DNA from: Thermomicrobiales bacterium
GTDB lineage: Bacteria > Chloroflexota > Chloroflexia > Thermomicrobiales > CADCWN01
Length of the DNA: 62,584 bases
Direction: 5' to 3'
NCBI GenBank assembly: GCA_030446685.1
Contig: JAUJMV010000005.1
Coordinates: 132,672-195,255 of the forward strand
Shown: piece by piece, positions 51,675-60,935 of the stretch
Position numbering within the stretch: the first letter of the stretch is position 1
Layout of the letters: each line of letters opens with the position of its first letter
The notes under the pieces: model-generated
The model's database searches: none
The model's input: only the letters and a program-made list of their open reading frames with translations
Told to the model about the DNA's origin: nothing
Made by a program: the position numbers and the translations under genes

Positions 51675-51914
51675 CGCCCCTCCCCCGCGCCGCCGACCCC
51701 AACCCCGACCCCGGTCGTTGGCGCGCCCGGCTCTTGGCCGGCCTTCCAGCAGTCGCCGGACCGCGCGCTCACCCCGGCGGGCCCGTGCACGCGGCTAAGC
51801 CGCCGGCGATCGCGCTCCCCTCGGCGGGCCAGGATCGCGAGCGAGACGAACGCAAACCGCCCGGCGGGGGACCGGGCGGCGCGTTTCGCGGGACTCGTTT
51901 GTCGCCGGTGACGA

Positions 51915-52109
51915 TCAGGTCGACTTCTCGAGCTGGTGGGTCAGCAGGATCGCCTCGGCGATCTCGCGCATCGACTTGCGCGTGTCCATGCTCGCCTTCC
52001 GGATGCGATGGAACGCCTCCGACTCCTTCAGCCCCTGGCTCTCCATCAGGACGCCCTTGGCCTGCTCGACGACCTTGCGCGTCTCCAGCGCCTCCTTCAG
52101 CGTCGTCAC
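51915..52109 (-). CDS. ANTAR RNA-binding domain protein (separate or split from the response regulator)
   Basis: A 64-residue ANTAR domain: KEALETRKVVEQAKGVLMES, GLKESEAFHRIRKASMDTRK, SMREIAEAILL. ANTAR proteins bind paired hairpins in nascent mRNA and stop termination. GTG 52109 overlaps the response regulator stop (GTGA). In most relatives the two domains are one protein joined by a coiled coil, which is also seen here across the break. Confidence 0.8.
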   Translation of the reverse strand: MTTLKEALETRKVVEQAKGVLMESQGLKESEAFHRIRKASMDTRKSMREIAEAILLTHQLEKST

Positions 52110-52534
52110 TGCGCGTCCTTCTCGACCGCCTGGAACTCGCTGAAGCGCGAGAGCGCGATCTCGATCGACGGCAGCAACTCGGCCTCGCGGAACGGCTTCA
52201 CCAGGTAGGCGACAACCCCCGCCTCCTTCGCGCGCTCGACCAGCGGCTGCTCGCTGTAGGCCGTCAGCAGCAAGACCGGCGCGATCCGCGCGCGGGTCAG
52301 CTCGCGCGCGGCGCTGATGCCGTCCATCCCCGGCATCTTGATATCCATGATCACCAGATCCGGGCGCAGCTTCTGGGCCAGCTCCAGCGCGACCGCGCCG
52401 TCGCTCCCCTCGCCGACGACCTCGTAGCCGAGGTTGGTCAGCATCTCGCCCAGGTCCAGCCGGATGATCGACTCATCGTCGGCGATGACGACGCGGCGCT
52501 TGCGGGTGCGGTTCTCGAGCTGCGGTGCGGCCAT
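52106..52534 (-). CDS. Response regulator receiver protein
   Basis: 142 residues from ATG 52534. Receiver domain: acidic pocket VVIADDESIIRLDLGEML, phospho-acceptor Asp in LVIMDIKMPGMDG, VLLLTAYSEQPLVERA and YLVKPFREAELL. The product ends with SRFSEFQAVEKDAQ, the beginning of the coiled coil that normally leads into ANTAR. No histidine kinase is nearby. Promoter at 52718-52746. Confidence 0.92.
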   Translation of the reverse strand: MAAPQLENRTRKRRVVIADDESIIRLDLGEMLTNLGYEVVGEGSDGAVALELAQKLRPDLVIMDIKMPGMDGISAARELTRARIAPVLLLTAYSEQPLVERAKEAGVVAYLVKPFREAELLPSIEIALSRFSEFQAVEKDAQ

Positions 52535-52717
52535 GACGTCATCCTCTTCTTTGCGGCGATCCGCCCCGCAGGCGGTGAAGTCGCCCCGGCCGCCGGTCGG
52601 GGTGGGCGGGGTCCGTGCGAGCGGCCCCGGCCGGTGCGGCCGCCCCGACCACTCGCGCCGCGCGCCCCGCGGGAACAACCAGCCCTGATGCCATTCGTCC
52701 TGCGTCCTCGCGCCGCG

Positions 52718-52746
52718 ATTCTAGCATAGCCCAAAACGGGCGTCAA
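52718..52746 (-). promoter_or_regulatory. Promoter of the response regulator-ANTAR pair
   Basis: -35 TTGACG (52741-52746), 17-bp spacer, -10 TAGAAT (52718-52723). The leader is about 175 nt. Confidence 0.72.
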
Positions 52747-52981
52747 CGCGGCAAATTGGCGCCGCACGGGGACGCCACCAATCGCCGCCCCTCCGGGAAC
52801 CGGTCCGCCCGTTCGGCCTCACGCCGGCAACACGCCGCCGGCCAACGCCCCAAAACGCCCTCGCGCCAACGTTGATCCGAAAGAGATTCGCCGGCAGCCT
52901 GGTCCATGCCGGACCCGATCGAGATGGCGCGTTCGCCGCGACCGCCCAACGCCTCCGGCGCCGGCTACAGGGAGTGGAACG

Positions 52982-53227
52982 ATGGCGCGGCACTATTCCT
53001 TCCTGGTCCGCCGCCGCCAGTTGGCCGATGGCGAGGAGTGGCTCGACATCGAGCACATCGGATCGGGGAGCGGACGCTGGTCGCCTCGATCGCCGCGGCC
53101 GTCAACTGGATCGAGGAGCGCGCCGGCGAGCCGGGCGGGCAGACGCCCGGCCGAGGCGGTGGCACGGCGCGCGCGGACGCGGAAATCCACCACGGGCCGC
53201 CAGGCGCCGCCCGAGGGTGCGCGGTAG
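52982..53227 (+). CDS. Small protein of unknown function, probable frameshift
   Basis: ATG 52982 follows AGGGAG. The first frame gives MARHYSFLVRRRQLADGEEW and LDIEHIGSG. After a GGGG run at about 53070 a second frame continues ERTLVASIAAAVNWIEERAG. Read together this looks like a 50-60 residue folded unit with a helix at the end. The C-terminal boundary is uncertain (TAG 53225 in the first frame). Unknown function. Confidence 0.45.
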   Translation: MARHYSFLVRRRQLADGEEWLDIEHIGSGSGRWSPRSPRPSTGSRSAPASRAGRRPAEAVARRARTRKSTTGRQAPPEGAR

Positions 53228-54106
53228 GAGGATCGCCCCCGAGACGGAGAGCGCAACCCGAGGGCAGCCATCCCCCGGTTGTCGGTAGGAAGCCAGGCGC
53301 CCGCTGGCGGTTGCCACGCCCCCACGTCAACCATCGTCCGCCCACAGGGGCGTTCAGCGCGCCCAAAAGCCCCCCTCCCGTCGACCGGTTCCGGCGTGGT
53401 GTAGGTTCGGCGTCGGGGGGGCCGGGAGGGGGTGCTGGCATCGCGACCGGCCCAATGGCTCGCTCCCCCTACTCGACTCCCCGACGCCGAACTCCTACCT
53501 GGAACTGTTCGGGGTCGGGTACGCGGCGGGCGGACATCGGCGCGCCGCCCGCCCGGTCGCGCGGCCGCCGCCCCCCATCCGCCTCCCCGCCTTCCCGCCC
53601 CGTGGCACCGCCCGCCCCCGCCGCCGGGTCCGATTCGGTATCCGGGCGCGCACACCCCGCCCCCGCGCGGCGCGCGCCCGGCCGCGAAAACAGCGTTTTC
53701 GCGAAACGAACCGCCCTTGACCGGCGCGATTGTGGCGCCACGCCAGGGAAAACGGCCCCGTCGATGGGCCGGGAGGATAGTCCAAATGACCCCCAAATCC
53801 CCCCATTCCCCCCCCCCGCGCGCCCTGTCGCGCCCAGCGCAGCGGCCCCGCCCCGCCTCGGTTTGGCCCATCGGCCCCTACGCCCCCTCCCGCTCCCGGC
53901 ATTGGGAGCGGAAGAGGCCACGCTGGCGCCCCGCCCCCGCTGGCGGGCAAACGGCCATCCCACTCCGAACTGTTACTCCCACCTGGCGTGGCCGAGGGGG
54001 GTGGTATACTCCCCCGAGGCGGCTCCGGCTGGCCCAGTGCCCGGCCGGCTGACACACCGCGGCCACCCGTCGCGTAGATAACGCGGACGCCCACCGTCTA
54101 CACCCT
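53228..54106. other. Gene-poor interval
   Basis: About 880 bp with open frames but no recognisable protein in any frame. It contains an AT-rich palindrome at 53683-53703 and, near 54000, a possible -10 box TATACT (54005-54010) inside a G/C-run inverted repeat before the Clp gene. I see no RNA gene. Confidence 0.5.
53683..53703. repeat. CGCGAAAAC-AGC-GTTTTCGCG palindrome
   Basis: Perfect 9-bp stem with a 3-nt loop in otherwise AT-free surroundings. It could be a protein-binding site or a terminator-like hairpin. Confidence 0.5.
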
Positions 54107-54108
54107 GC

Positions 54109-54143
54109 CGACCGACGACCGACGACCGACGACTGACGACTCG
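54109..54143. repeat. CGACGAC heptamer array
   Basis: Four to five tandem 7-bp units (CGACGAC, TGACGAC) ending 14 bp before the Clp ATPase start codon. Confidence 0.8.
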
Positions 54144-54156
54144 TAGAGCGGGACAG

Positions 54157-56595
54157 ATGCAGCCACAGCCGACCAAGGCCCCCGAGGCCCTCGACCTCCA
54201 CTCGTTCTCCGTCTCGGCGATCCGCGCGCTCAACATGAGCGTGGCGATCGCGCGCCGCTTCGGCGCGCGCGCCCTGTCGAGCGAGCACCTGCTGCTCGCG
54301 CTGGTCAACCAGAGCGACGGCAACGCCAACAAGATCCTCCTGCACTTCGGCGTCGACCTCTTCGACCTGCGCGCGGCGATCGAGGAGTTCCTGGCGCTGC
54401 CGAACACCCACCTGGTGCCGCTCTCCGACTACGCCTTCGACGCCGACGGCGGGCAGCGCGTCACCCTCTCCCCCAACCTCGCCCTCGTCCTCGACCGCGC
54501 GCGGCTCGCCGCCGACGAGTACCGCCTCGCCTGGGTCGGCACCGACCACCTGCTGGCCGCGCTGGTGGGGGTGGACACCACCGCCCGCGCGATCCTCAAG
54601 CGCTTCGGCGTGACCCAGGGGCGCGTGGACGAGGCGCTGCGGCAGATCACCGGGGGCGGCGAGGCCGGGCGGAACGCCGCCGGCGACGCCAACACCGAGA
54701 TCGTCGTCGATCTCGTCCGCGCGGCCGGGGACCCGCGGTGGCAGACGGTCGTCGAGCGCGCGGCGCCGACCCGCGAGCTGGTCAACATCCTGCTCCAGCG
54801 CCGGCGCAACAGCGCGATCGTCGTCGGCGAGCCGGGGTCGGGGCGGCGCTCGGTCATCGCCGGGCTGGCGCAGCTCGCCGCGCGCGGCCAGTCGCCGGAG
54901 GGACTCGGCGGCCAGATCTGGGCGCTCGGCCCGGCCGCGCTCGGCGGCAACCCGGAGCCGAACATCGAGCTGGCCCTGCGGGTGGCGCACGGCGGGATCC
55001 TGCTGGTCCCGGATATCGCCCTCTTCTTCGGCGGCAGCGCCTTCCCCGGCTACGCCGAGGCGGGGATGCTGCTGCGGACGGCGCTCACCGACCGCCGCCT
55101 GCGCCTGATCGGCACCGCGACCCCGCAGGGCTTCAACAAGTACCTCGACGGCGATCCGGCGCTGGCCGAGCGCGCCGCGCCGCTGCGCCTGGAGCCGCCG
55201 ACCGTCGCCGAGACCGGGCCGATCCTCGACACCCACCGCGCCGCCTTCGAGCGCGACTACCGGGTCACGTTCGCGCCCGAGGCGACCGCGACCGCGGCGG
55301 CGCTGGCGAAGCAGTACCTCCCCGGCGCCCTCCCGGCGACCGCGCTGGCCGCGCTGGAGCGCGCCTGCGTCCTGACCCAGCTCGCCGGGGCGGCCGCGCC
55401 CGAGCTGCGCCCGGTCGGCGTCAAGGCCAACGGCGCCGGGCCGACCGTGGACGCCTCCGTGATCGCCGCCGCGGTCGGCGCGATGAGCGGCGTCCCGGTC
55501 GGGCAGATGGTCGGGCCGGAGCGCGAGCGGCTGGCGCGGATGGAGGAGGAGCTGCACCGGCGGGTGATCGGCCAGGACGAGGCGATCGCCGCGATCAGCC
55601 GCGCCTACCGCCGCGCGCGCGCCGGCTTCCGCGACGTGAAGCGCCCGATCGGCTCGTTCCTCTTCCTCGGGCCGAGCGGCGTCGGCAAGACCGAGACCGC
55701 CCGCGCGCTGGCCGAGTTCCTCTTCGGCACCGAGGAGGCCCTCATCCGCATCGACATGTCCGAGTACGGCGAGAAGCACACCGTCGCCCGGCTGGTCGGC
55801 TCGCCCCCCGGCTATGTCGGCTACGAGGAGGGCGGGCAACTGACCGAGCAGGTGCGCCGCAAGCCGAGTTCGGTCGTCCTCTTCGACGAGGTCGAGAAGG
55901 CCCACCCCGACGTCTACAACCTCTTCCTCCAGGTGCTGGACGACGGCTGGCTGACCGACGGCAAGGGGCGGCGGGTGGACTTCCGCAACACGATGATCAT
56001 CATGACCTCGAACCTCGGGACCGAGTACATCCTGGGCGAGGGGACCGACCAGGCCGGCGCCGAGCTGGGGCCGGAGACGCGCGACCGGATCGACGAGGTG
56101 TTGCGCGGCCACTTCCGCCCGGAGTTCCTCAACCGCCTCGACAAGACGATCATCTTCACGCCGCTCAGCCGCGAGCAGCTCGGCAAGGTGCTCGATCTGC
56201 AACTGGCGCGCGTCGATCAGATGGCGCGCGGCGCGGGGCTCGGCGTCGCGGTGGCGCCCGCCGCGCAAGACTGGCTGCTCGGGCAGAACCACCAGCCCGA
56301 GTTCGGCGCGCGCCCGATCCGCCGCATCGTGCAGGACTTCGTGCAGGACCCGCTCGTGGACGGCCTGACCGACGGCCGCTTCGGCCCCGGCGACACGATC
56401 CGCGTGGACGTGGCCGGCGAAGGCCCGCTCACCTTCACGAAGGTGGAGGGGCAGGCCCCCGCTCCGCCGCCGGCCCCGGTCGCGGAGGCGCCCGCCGCCG
56501 AGCGCCCCCCCTCGCCGCCCGGTCTCGCCGGCGGCGACGCGGAGGCCGAGCCGCCCGCCGCGACGGAGGCGGTCAAGCGCGCGGACGGGGGCTAG
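54157..56595 (+). CDS. ClpC/ClpA-like AAA+ unfoldase with degenerate first ATPase domain
   Basis: 812 residues. Residues 10-175 are a Clp_N domain (ALSSEHLLLALVNQSDGNAN, WVGTDHLLAALVGVDTTAR). The first AAA+ domain is broken: its Walker A reads VVGEPGSGRRSV, without the essential GK-T/S, and its Walker B region LLVPDIALFFGG lacks the DE pair. The middle coiled-coil domain is missing. The second AAA+ domain is intact: VIGQDEAIAAISRAYRRAR, LGPSGVGKTETARAL, SEYGEKHTVARLVGSPPGYV, VVLFDEVEKAHPDVYNLFLQ and FRPEFLNRLD. A Pro/Glu-rich tail follows residue 765. It may hydrolyse ATP only in ring 2. ClpP binding cannot be judged. Confidence 0.92.
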   Translation: MQPQPTKAPEALDLHSFSVSAIRALNMSVAIARRFGARALSSEHLLLALVNQSDGNANKILLHFGVDLFDLRAAIEEFLALPNTHLVPLSDYAFDADGGQRVTLSPNLALVLDRARLAADEYRLAWVGTDHLLAALVGVDTTARAILKRFGVTQGRVDEALRQITGGGEAGRNAAGDANTEIVVDLVRAAGDPRWQTVVERAAPTRELVNILLQRRRNSAIVVGEPGSGRRSVIAGLAQLAARGQSPEGLGGQIWALGPAALGGNPEPNIELALRVAHGGILLVPDIALFFGGSAFPGYAEAGMLLRTALTDRRLRLIGTATPQGFNKYLDGDPALAERAAPLRLEPPTVAETGPILDTHRAAFERDYRVTFAPEATATAAALAKQYLPGALPATALAALERACVLTQLAGAAAPELRPVGVKANGAGPTVDASVIAAAVGAMSGVPVGQMVGPERERLARMEEELHRRVIGQDEAIAAISRAYRRARAGFRDVKRPIGSFLFLGPSGVGKTETARALAEFLFGTEEALIRIDMSEYGEKHTVARLVGSPPGYVGYEEGGQLTEQVRRKPSSVVLFDEVEKAHPDVYNLFLQVLDDGWLTDGKGRRVDFRNTMIIMTSNLGTEYILGEGTDQAGAELGPETRDRIDEVLRGHFRPEFLNRLDKTIIFTPLSREQLGKVLDLQLARVDQMARGAGLGVAVAPAAQDWLLGQNHQPEFGARPIRRIVQDFVQDPLVDGLTDGRFGPGDTIRVDVAGEGPLTFTKVEGQAPAPPPAPVAEAPAAERPPSPPGLAGGDAEAEPPAATEAVKRADGG

Positions 56596-56624
56596 CCCGG
56601 CCGAACCCGCGAGGACCTTCCGCG

Positions 56625-57560
56625 ATGGCGACCGCCGACCCGATCGATCCGGCCCGCATCGGCGCGGACCTCCGCGCGGCCTTCCCCGACCTCGCCAGCG
56701 TGACGCCGATCGGCCTCCTCGGCGCCGGCTTCCGCTCCATCGCGGTCGAGACGGACGGGGGGCTCGTCTTCCGGATCGCCGGGAACCGGTCGGCGGCGGA
56801 CGGACATGCCAAGGAGACCCGGCTCCTCCCCGCGCTCCAGGGGCGCGTCCCCGTCGCGGTCCCGGACCCGCGCTGGCACGCCGGTCCCTCGGCCGCCTTC
56901 CCCTTCGGCCTGATCGGCTACCCCAAACTCCCCGGCGCGCCGCTCCTCCCGGAACTGCTCGCGCGCGCCGATCTGCCGGGGCTCGCCGCCCGCATCGCCG
57001 CGTTCCTGCTGGCGCTGCACCGCTTCCCGCCCGAGGAGGCCGCCGCGCTCGGGCTGCCCGGCCCCGACGACCGCGAGGCCGAGCTGGCGGCGATGCGCGC
57101 CGAGGTCCTACCGCCGCTGCGCGCCGCACTGACGCGAGAGGAGTACCGCACGGTGCGCCGGTGGTGGGACACGTTCCTCGCCGATCGCGCGCTGCGGGAC
57201 TACCAGCCGGCCCTGATTCACGGCGACCTGTGGTACGAGAACGTCCTGGTCGATAGCGCCGCCCGCGCGGTGACCGGCGTGATCGACTTCGAGAACGCGG
57301 CGGTCGGCGACCCCGCGCAGGACTTCGCGACGCAGTTGCACCTCGGCGAAGCGTTCGCCGCCCTGGTGCTCGACGCCTACCGCGCCGCGGGCGGCACGCT
57401 CGACGCGCGGTTCCTCCACCGCCTGCGGAAGCTCTGGGAACTGCGCGAGTTCGATGGCCTCCACTTCGCGATCCGCGCCGCCGATCGGGAGGAGTTCGAC
57501 GACGCGATCCGGAAGCTGCGGGCCGGGCCGGTGCTCAACGGCCCCGGGCGGGGCCGCTAA
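56625..57560 (+). CDS. Aminoglycoside phosphotransferase-family kinase
   Basis: 311-residue APH-fold protein from ATG 56625. Catalytic loop PALIHGDLWYENVLVD (HGDxxxxN), metal motif GVIDFENAAVGDPAQDFA. N-terminal nucleotide part GLVFRIAGNRSAADGHAKET with GYPKLPGAPL as hinge. The family includes antibiotic kinases, choline/homoserine kinases and others; nothing here indicates resistance. The gene starts 30 bp after the Clp stop on the same strand and faces the phosphodiesterase gene tail to tail. Confidence 0.86.
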   Translation: MATADPIDPARIGADLRAAFPDLASVTPIGLLGAGFRSIAVETDGGLVFRIAGNRSAADGHAKETRLLPALQGRVPVAVPDPRWHAGPSAAFPFGLIGYPKLPGAPLLPELLARADLPGLAARIAAFLLALHRFPPEEAAALGLPGPDDREAELAAMRAEVLPPLRAALTREEYRTVRRWWDTFLADRALRDYQPALIHGDLWYENVLVDSAARAVTGVIDFENAAVGDPAQDFATQLHLGEAFAALVLDAYRAAGGTLDARFLHRLRKLWELREFDGLHFAIRAADREEFDDAIRKLRAGPVLNGPGRGR

Positions 57561-59063
57561 TCAGGTCGCCGCCCGCAGCTCCGGCCCGGGCGCGTACTCG
57601 ACGCCCGGCTGCGATGCGCCGTGGACGTAGGTCGTCGCGCCGACGCGCTGGAGCCGGACCCTCGCGGGGGCGGCGGCAGGTCCGGATGTCGCCGGCTCGA
57701 GCGACTCCTCGGCCACCGCGCCCGGCTCGCCCGCCGGCCGGCGCAACCCCTCCCAGAGGACGCGGCCGTCCAGCCCCTCGGGTAGGGGGAGGCCGAGCAG
57801 CGTCAGCACGGTCGGCAGGAGATCGGTCGCGCCGGTCGGCAGCTCGGACTCGACCCCTTCGCGGAAACTCGGGCCGCGGGCGATCGCCAGCGCGTGCAGG
57901 TCGTAGGGCGAGAGCGAGCCATGCGACGAGCGCAGCGCCGACTGGGTGGTCAGCGCCCTGACGGTGCCCGGCACACCGAACGGGCTCGGGTCGGCCGTCC
58001 AGCGGGGCGACACCGCCAGCAGCGGGCGGCGCGCGTTGGTGCGGCCGTTCCAGAGGCGTTCGAGCGGCAGCACGCCGGGGAGCGCCGCCAGATCGGCCCG
58101 CCCGCCCAGGACGACCCCGGCCCACTCCTGCGCGAGCAGCCATGCGACCAGCGGGGCCAGCTCCTCCGCGGAGGGTTCCGCCGTGCCGGGGCGCGCGTAG
58201 ATGTAGTCGCTGGCGGTGGCGAGGGGTAGCAGGGGCCGGCCGAGCGCCGCTCCCGCTTGTGCCAGGTACTCGCGCAGGGTCTGGTGCGCCGCCACCGTCG
58301 AGTGGCCGTGGTCGGAGAGGAAGAAGAGGTCGAACTGATCGCGGATCCCGCGCCGGTTCAGCGTGTCGAGCAGATCAGCAACGCAGCCGTCGACCGCCCG
58401 CAGGGCCGCGGCGGCCTCCGGCGAGCCGAGCCCGAAGTAGTGCTGGGTGCTGTCCGGCTCGCTCAGCCAGAGGACGATCGCCCGGTTGCGCGGGTCGTCG
58501 AGGTAGAGGTCGGCGACGGCGCGGGTGGCGTAGCGCAGCCGCGCGGTCTGCGGGCCGCGCGTCGGCTCCGGGATTTCGCCGAGCTTCTCGCGCAGATCGT
58601 AGAGGTCGGGCAGGCCATAAGCGGTGTTGGTGTTGACGATCCGGGCGCGGTCGCGCCGCGTCCAGAGCAGGTTCGAGCCGCCGCTGCCGGTCCCGGCGAT
58701 CGCGACCCGTGCCCCCTGCCCGGCCAGCAGATCGCCGAGCGTCGGCGCGAAGAGCGCCCGCCCGTCACTGTGCGCGTCGAGCGCGTCGAGATGCCGGTAA
58801 TCCGAGGTGTCGATGACGTGGTCGTCGGTGGCGAAGGGGACCAGCATCGTGTTGGCGACGATGCCGTGCCCCCCCGGCGTCGTGCCGGTCGCCAGGGTGC
58901 TGACGTTGACGCGCGTGTGCGACGGATAGGCGGCGTGGTGGTCGCGGAAGCGCACCCCTTCCGCCGCCAGCCGCGCCACGGTCGGCAGCAGCACCGGGTC
59001 GAGCGCGTCGGGCCGGAGTCCATCGGCCACGACGATCAGCACGCGGCGGTCGGTGACGGTCAT
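57561..59063 (-). CDS. Type I phosphodiesterase / nucleotide pyrophosphatase family (alkaline phosphatase fold)
   Basis: About 500 residues from ATG 59063 (MTVTDRRVLIVVADGLRPD), with GAGG 10 bp upstream; ATG 59072 is possible. Metal-binding motifs: VVADGLRPD, the nucleophile region AAYPSHTRVNVSTLATGTTP, VLWLSEPDSTQHYFGLGSPE and FFLSDHGHSTVA, then SSHGSLSPYDLHAL. No signal peptide or membrane helix. The ISL3-type element lies 22 bp upstream of the start, so its original promoter is now more than 1.8 kb away. It may be poorly expressed or use an IS-borne promoter. Confidence 0.88.
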   Translation of the reverse strand: MTVTDRRVLIVVADGLRPDALDPVLLPTVARLAAEGVRFRDHHAAYPSHTRVNVSTLATGTTPGGHGIVANTMLVPFATDDHVIDTSDYRHLDALDAHSDGRALFAPTLGDLLAGQGARVAIAGTGSGGSNLLWTRRDRARIVNTNTAYGLPDLYDLREKLGEIPEPTRGPQTARLRYATRAVADLYLDDPRNRAIVLWLSEPDSTQHYFGLGSPEAAAALRAVDGCVADLLDTLNRRGIRDQFDLFFLSDHGHSTVAAHQTLREYLAQAGAALGRPLLPLATASDYIYARPGTAEPSAEELAPLVAWLLAQEWAGVVLGGRADLAALPGVLPLERLWNGRTNARRPLLAVSPRWTADPSPFGVPGTVRALTTQSALRSSHGSLSPYDLHALAIARGPSFREGVESELPTGATDLLPTVLTLLGLPLPEGLDGRVLWEGLRRPAGEPGAVAEESLEPATSGPAAAPARVRLQRVGATTYVHGASQPGVEYAPGPELRAAT

Positions 59064-59085
59064 CTGCACCATCCTCACTTCTATC

Positions 59086-60935
59086 GGCTCTTCCGCGAAG
59101 TCGGTGCTGCCGGGCCGGCCCCGGCTATACTCCCGGCAGCCCCGCCACAGGCGTGGGCGGTGTGCCACGGGGGCCGCGACCCTCACGGCTGAACTGGTCA
59201 CGTGGGCGTACTGCCCGCTCACGCCGCGCCGAGCACGCGCCGCCTGAGGAGCGGGAAGCCCGCCCGCCCGAACATGGCGCGCTTGACCAGCTTCAGCTTG
59301 TTGACGTGGCCCTCAACCTGGCCGTTGCTCCACGCCAGGCTGAGGGCCGCGTCCACGGCGTCGCGGTCTTGTGCCAGCCCCGCCGCCAGTTCGCGGAACT
59401 CCGGCGGCGCACCGCTGGCGCCCCGGTCCAGCCAGACGGCGAGCGCCCCCTGGTCGCGCGTGCGCAGCAGGGCTAGGAAGTCACGCGCCAGGGACGCGGC
59501 CACGGCCACCTCCGGGCAGCGGGCCAGCAGCGCGGCGAGGAAGGTGGCCTGCGCGGGGGTGCGCTCCGCGGTCGGGAGCAGCAGCCACCAGCGCACCCGC
59601 GGCGGGGAGGGCGGACGCGGCGGTGGCAGGGGCGCGGGCGGGAGGCCCGCGGGCCGCTTCCCGCGCCGCGGCTCGTCCGGCGCGCGCCACCCCGCGACGA
59701 AGCGCTGCACCGTGCGCAACGAGCCGCGGTAGCCCTGCTCCCCAACTCGCCCCACAACGCCTTGCCGTCGTGGCAGCCGGCGCGCCAGCGCTCCCGCAGG
59801 TACGCCTCGTAATCGCCGCGGCAGGAGCCTGGCTTCGGGCCGCGCGTCGTCAGATCGGGCGGGCCTTCGGCCCGTAGGTAGGCGCGCACCGTGACCGCAT
59901 GCAGCCCCACCTGCCGGGCGATGGCCGCCTGCGACCAGCCCGCCGCCGCCAGCCGGACCATCTCCTCATAGAGGCGCTGGCGCTGCTGCCGATAGGAGGG
60001 CGGGGCGCTGCCCGCGTTGACCGCCGGGGGCGTCGCCGAATCGGTGACCGCCGCCGCGTCACCGGACCGGGCGGCCGCAGCCTCGCGCAGCGCGGGGCGG
60101 TGGCGCTGGAGGACCCGCTCGAGGGCGTCGCCAACATTCTTGGCCAGGTGGAACCGGTCGGCCACCTGCACCGCGCCCGGCGCGCCTTGCCGCCCGCCCT
60201 CCGCATAGGCCCCGCCCCGGTCGCGGCTGATGACCTCAATGCCCGGACGCTCGCGCAGCCAGGCGGCGAAGGTCGCCGCGTTGCGATCGGGCAGCACGTC
60301 GACCGGCCGATGGCGCTCAAGGTCCACCAAGAGGGTGCCGTACGACTGGCCGCGTCGCCGCGCCCAGTCGTCGACGCCGAGGATGCGCGGCGTCGGCACC
60401 GACGGCAGCGGCGCGGCCTCGATGGCGCGCAGCAGGGTATCGGGGCTGAGGCCGAGGCCGAGGGTGGCGAGCAGCCGCGCCCCGGCTCGCCGCCGAGCGC
60501 GAAGGCAATCGCCTCGACCACCGCCGCCAGCCGCCGGGTGCGCCGGGCGTAGGGCGCGACCACCGTCGGCACGCGCTCGGTGAACGTCCGCCGCGCGCCG
60601 GTCGGCGCGCGGCAATAGAAGCGGCGCAGTTGCAGATCGAGGCACACGGCCAGCCCCTGCCAGGGCAAGTCGGCCAGGCGACGACGCTTGCGACTGTGCA
60701 GCTGTCGCGACGGCTCGCCGCAGTCGGGGCAGCACGCGGCCTCGCCGCGCGTGGTCACCACGACGGTGATCCGCTCGGCGTCGGCGACGAGGGCCTCCAG
60801 GTGTAGCGTGTCGGCGTCGGGCAGCAGGGCGGCGGTGCGCATCGGCGACCTCCTCGGTATGCCGCCTACACGGCGAGGGGACAGGCGAGGAGTATAGCCG
60901 GGGCCGGCCCGCAGCACCGACTTCGCGGAAGAGCC
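59086..60935 (-). mobile_element. Complete ISL3-type insertion sequence, 1850 bp
   Basis: Terminal inverted repeats of about 47 bp: both ends, read inward, start GGCTCTTCCGCGAAGTCGGT and continue to CCCCGGCTATACTCC, differing by one base of length. The element is flanked by an 8-bp direct repeat, CTTCTATC, at 59078-59085 and 60936-60943. Such 8-bp duplications are typical of ISL3. It carries one transposase gene. The intact ends and perfect duplication point to a recent insertion. Confidence 0.94.
59219..60842 (-). CDS. ISL3-family transposase, two frameshifts
   Basis: About 540 residues over three frames. ATG 60842. The N-terminal zinc segment reads CCPDCGEPSRQLHSRKRRRL with PWQGLAVCLDLQLRRFYC. 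After a GGGG run near 60481 comes the catalytic domain: ILGVDDWARRRGQSYGTLLV (first Asp), EVISRDRGGAYAEGGRQGAP (second Asp) and QVADRFHLAKNVGDALERVL. A helix-turn-helix-like stretch (AAIARQVGLHAVTVRAYLRA) follows. After a GGGG run near 59745 the end is LAWSNGQVEGHVNKLKLVKR and AMFGRAGFPLLRRRVL with the catalytic Glu. Because both breaks are in G runs, the gene may be intact in reality. Confidence 0.88.

Noticed and set aside
53228..54106. Open frames in the gene-poor interval
   Set aside because: All six frames are low-complexity and without family features; codon pattern does not single out one frame.
56625..57560. Antibiotic resistance gene
   Set aside because: The APH fold is shared by many metabolic kinases, and no resistance context or specific motif is present.
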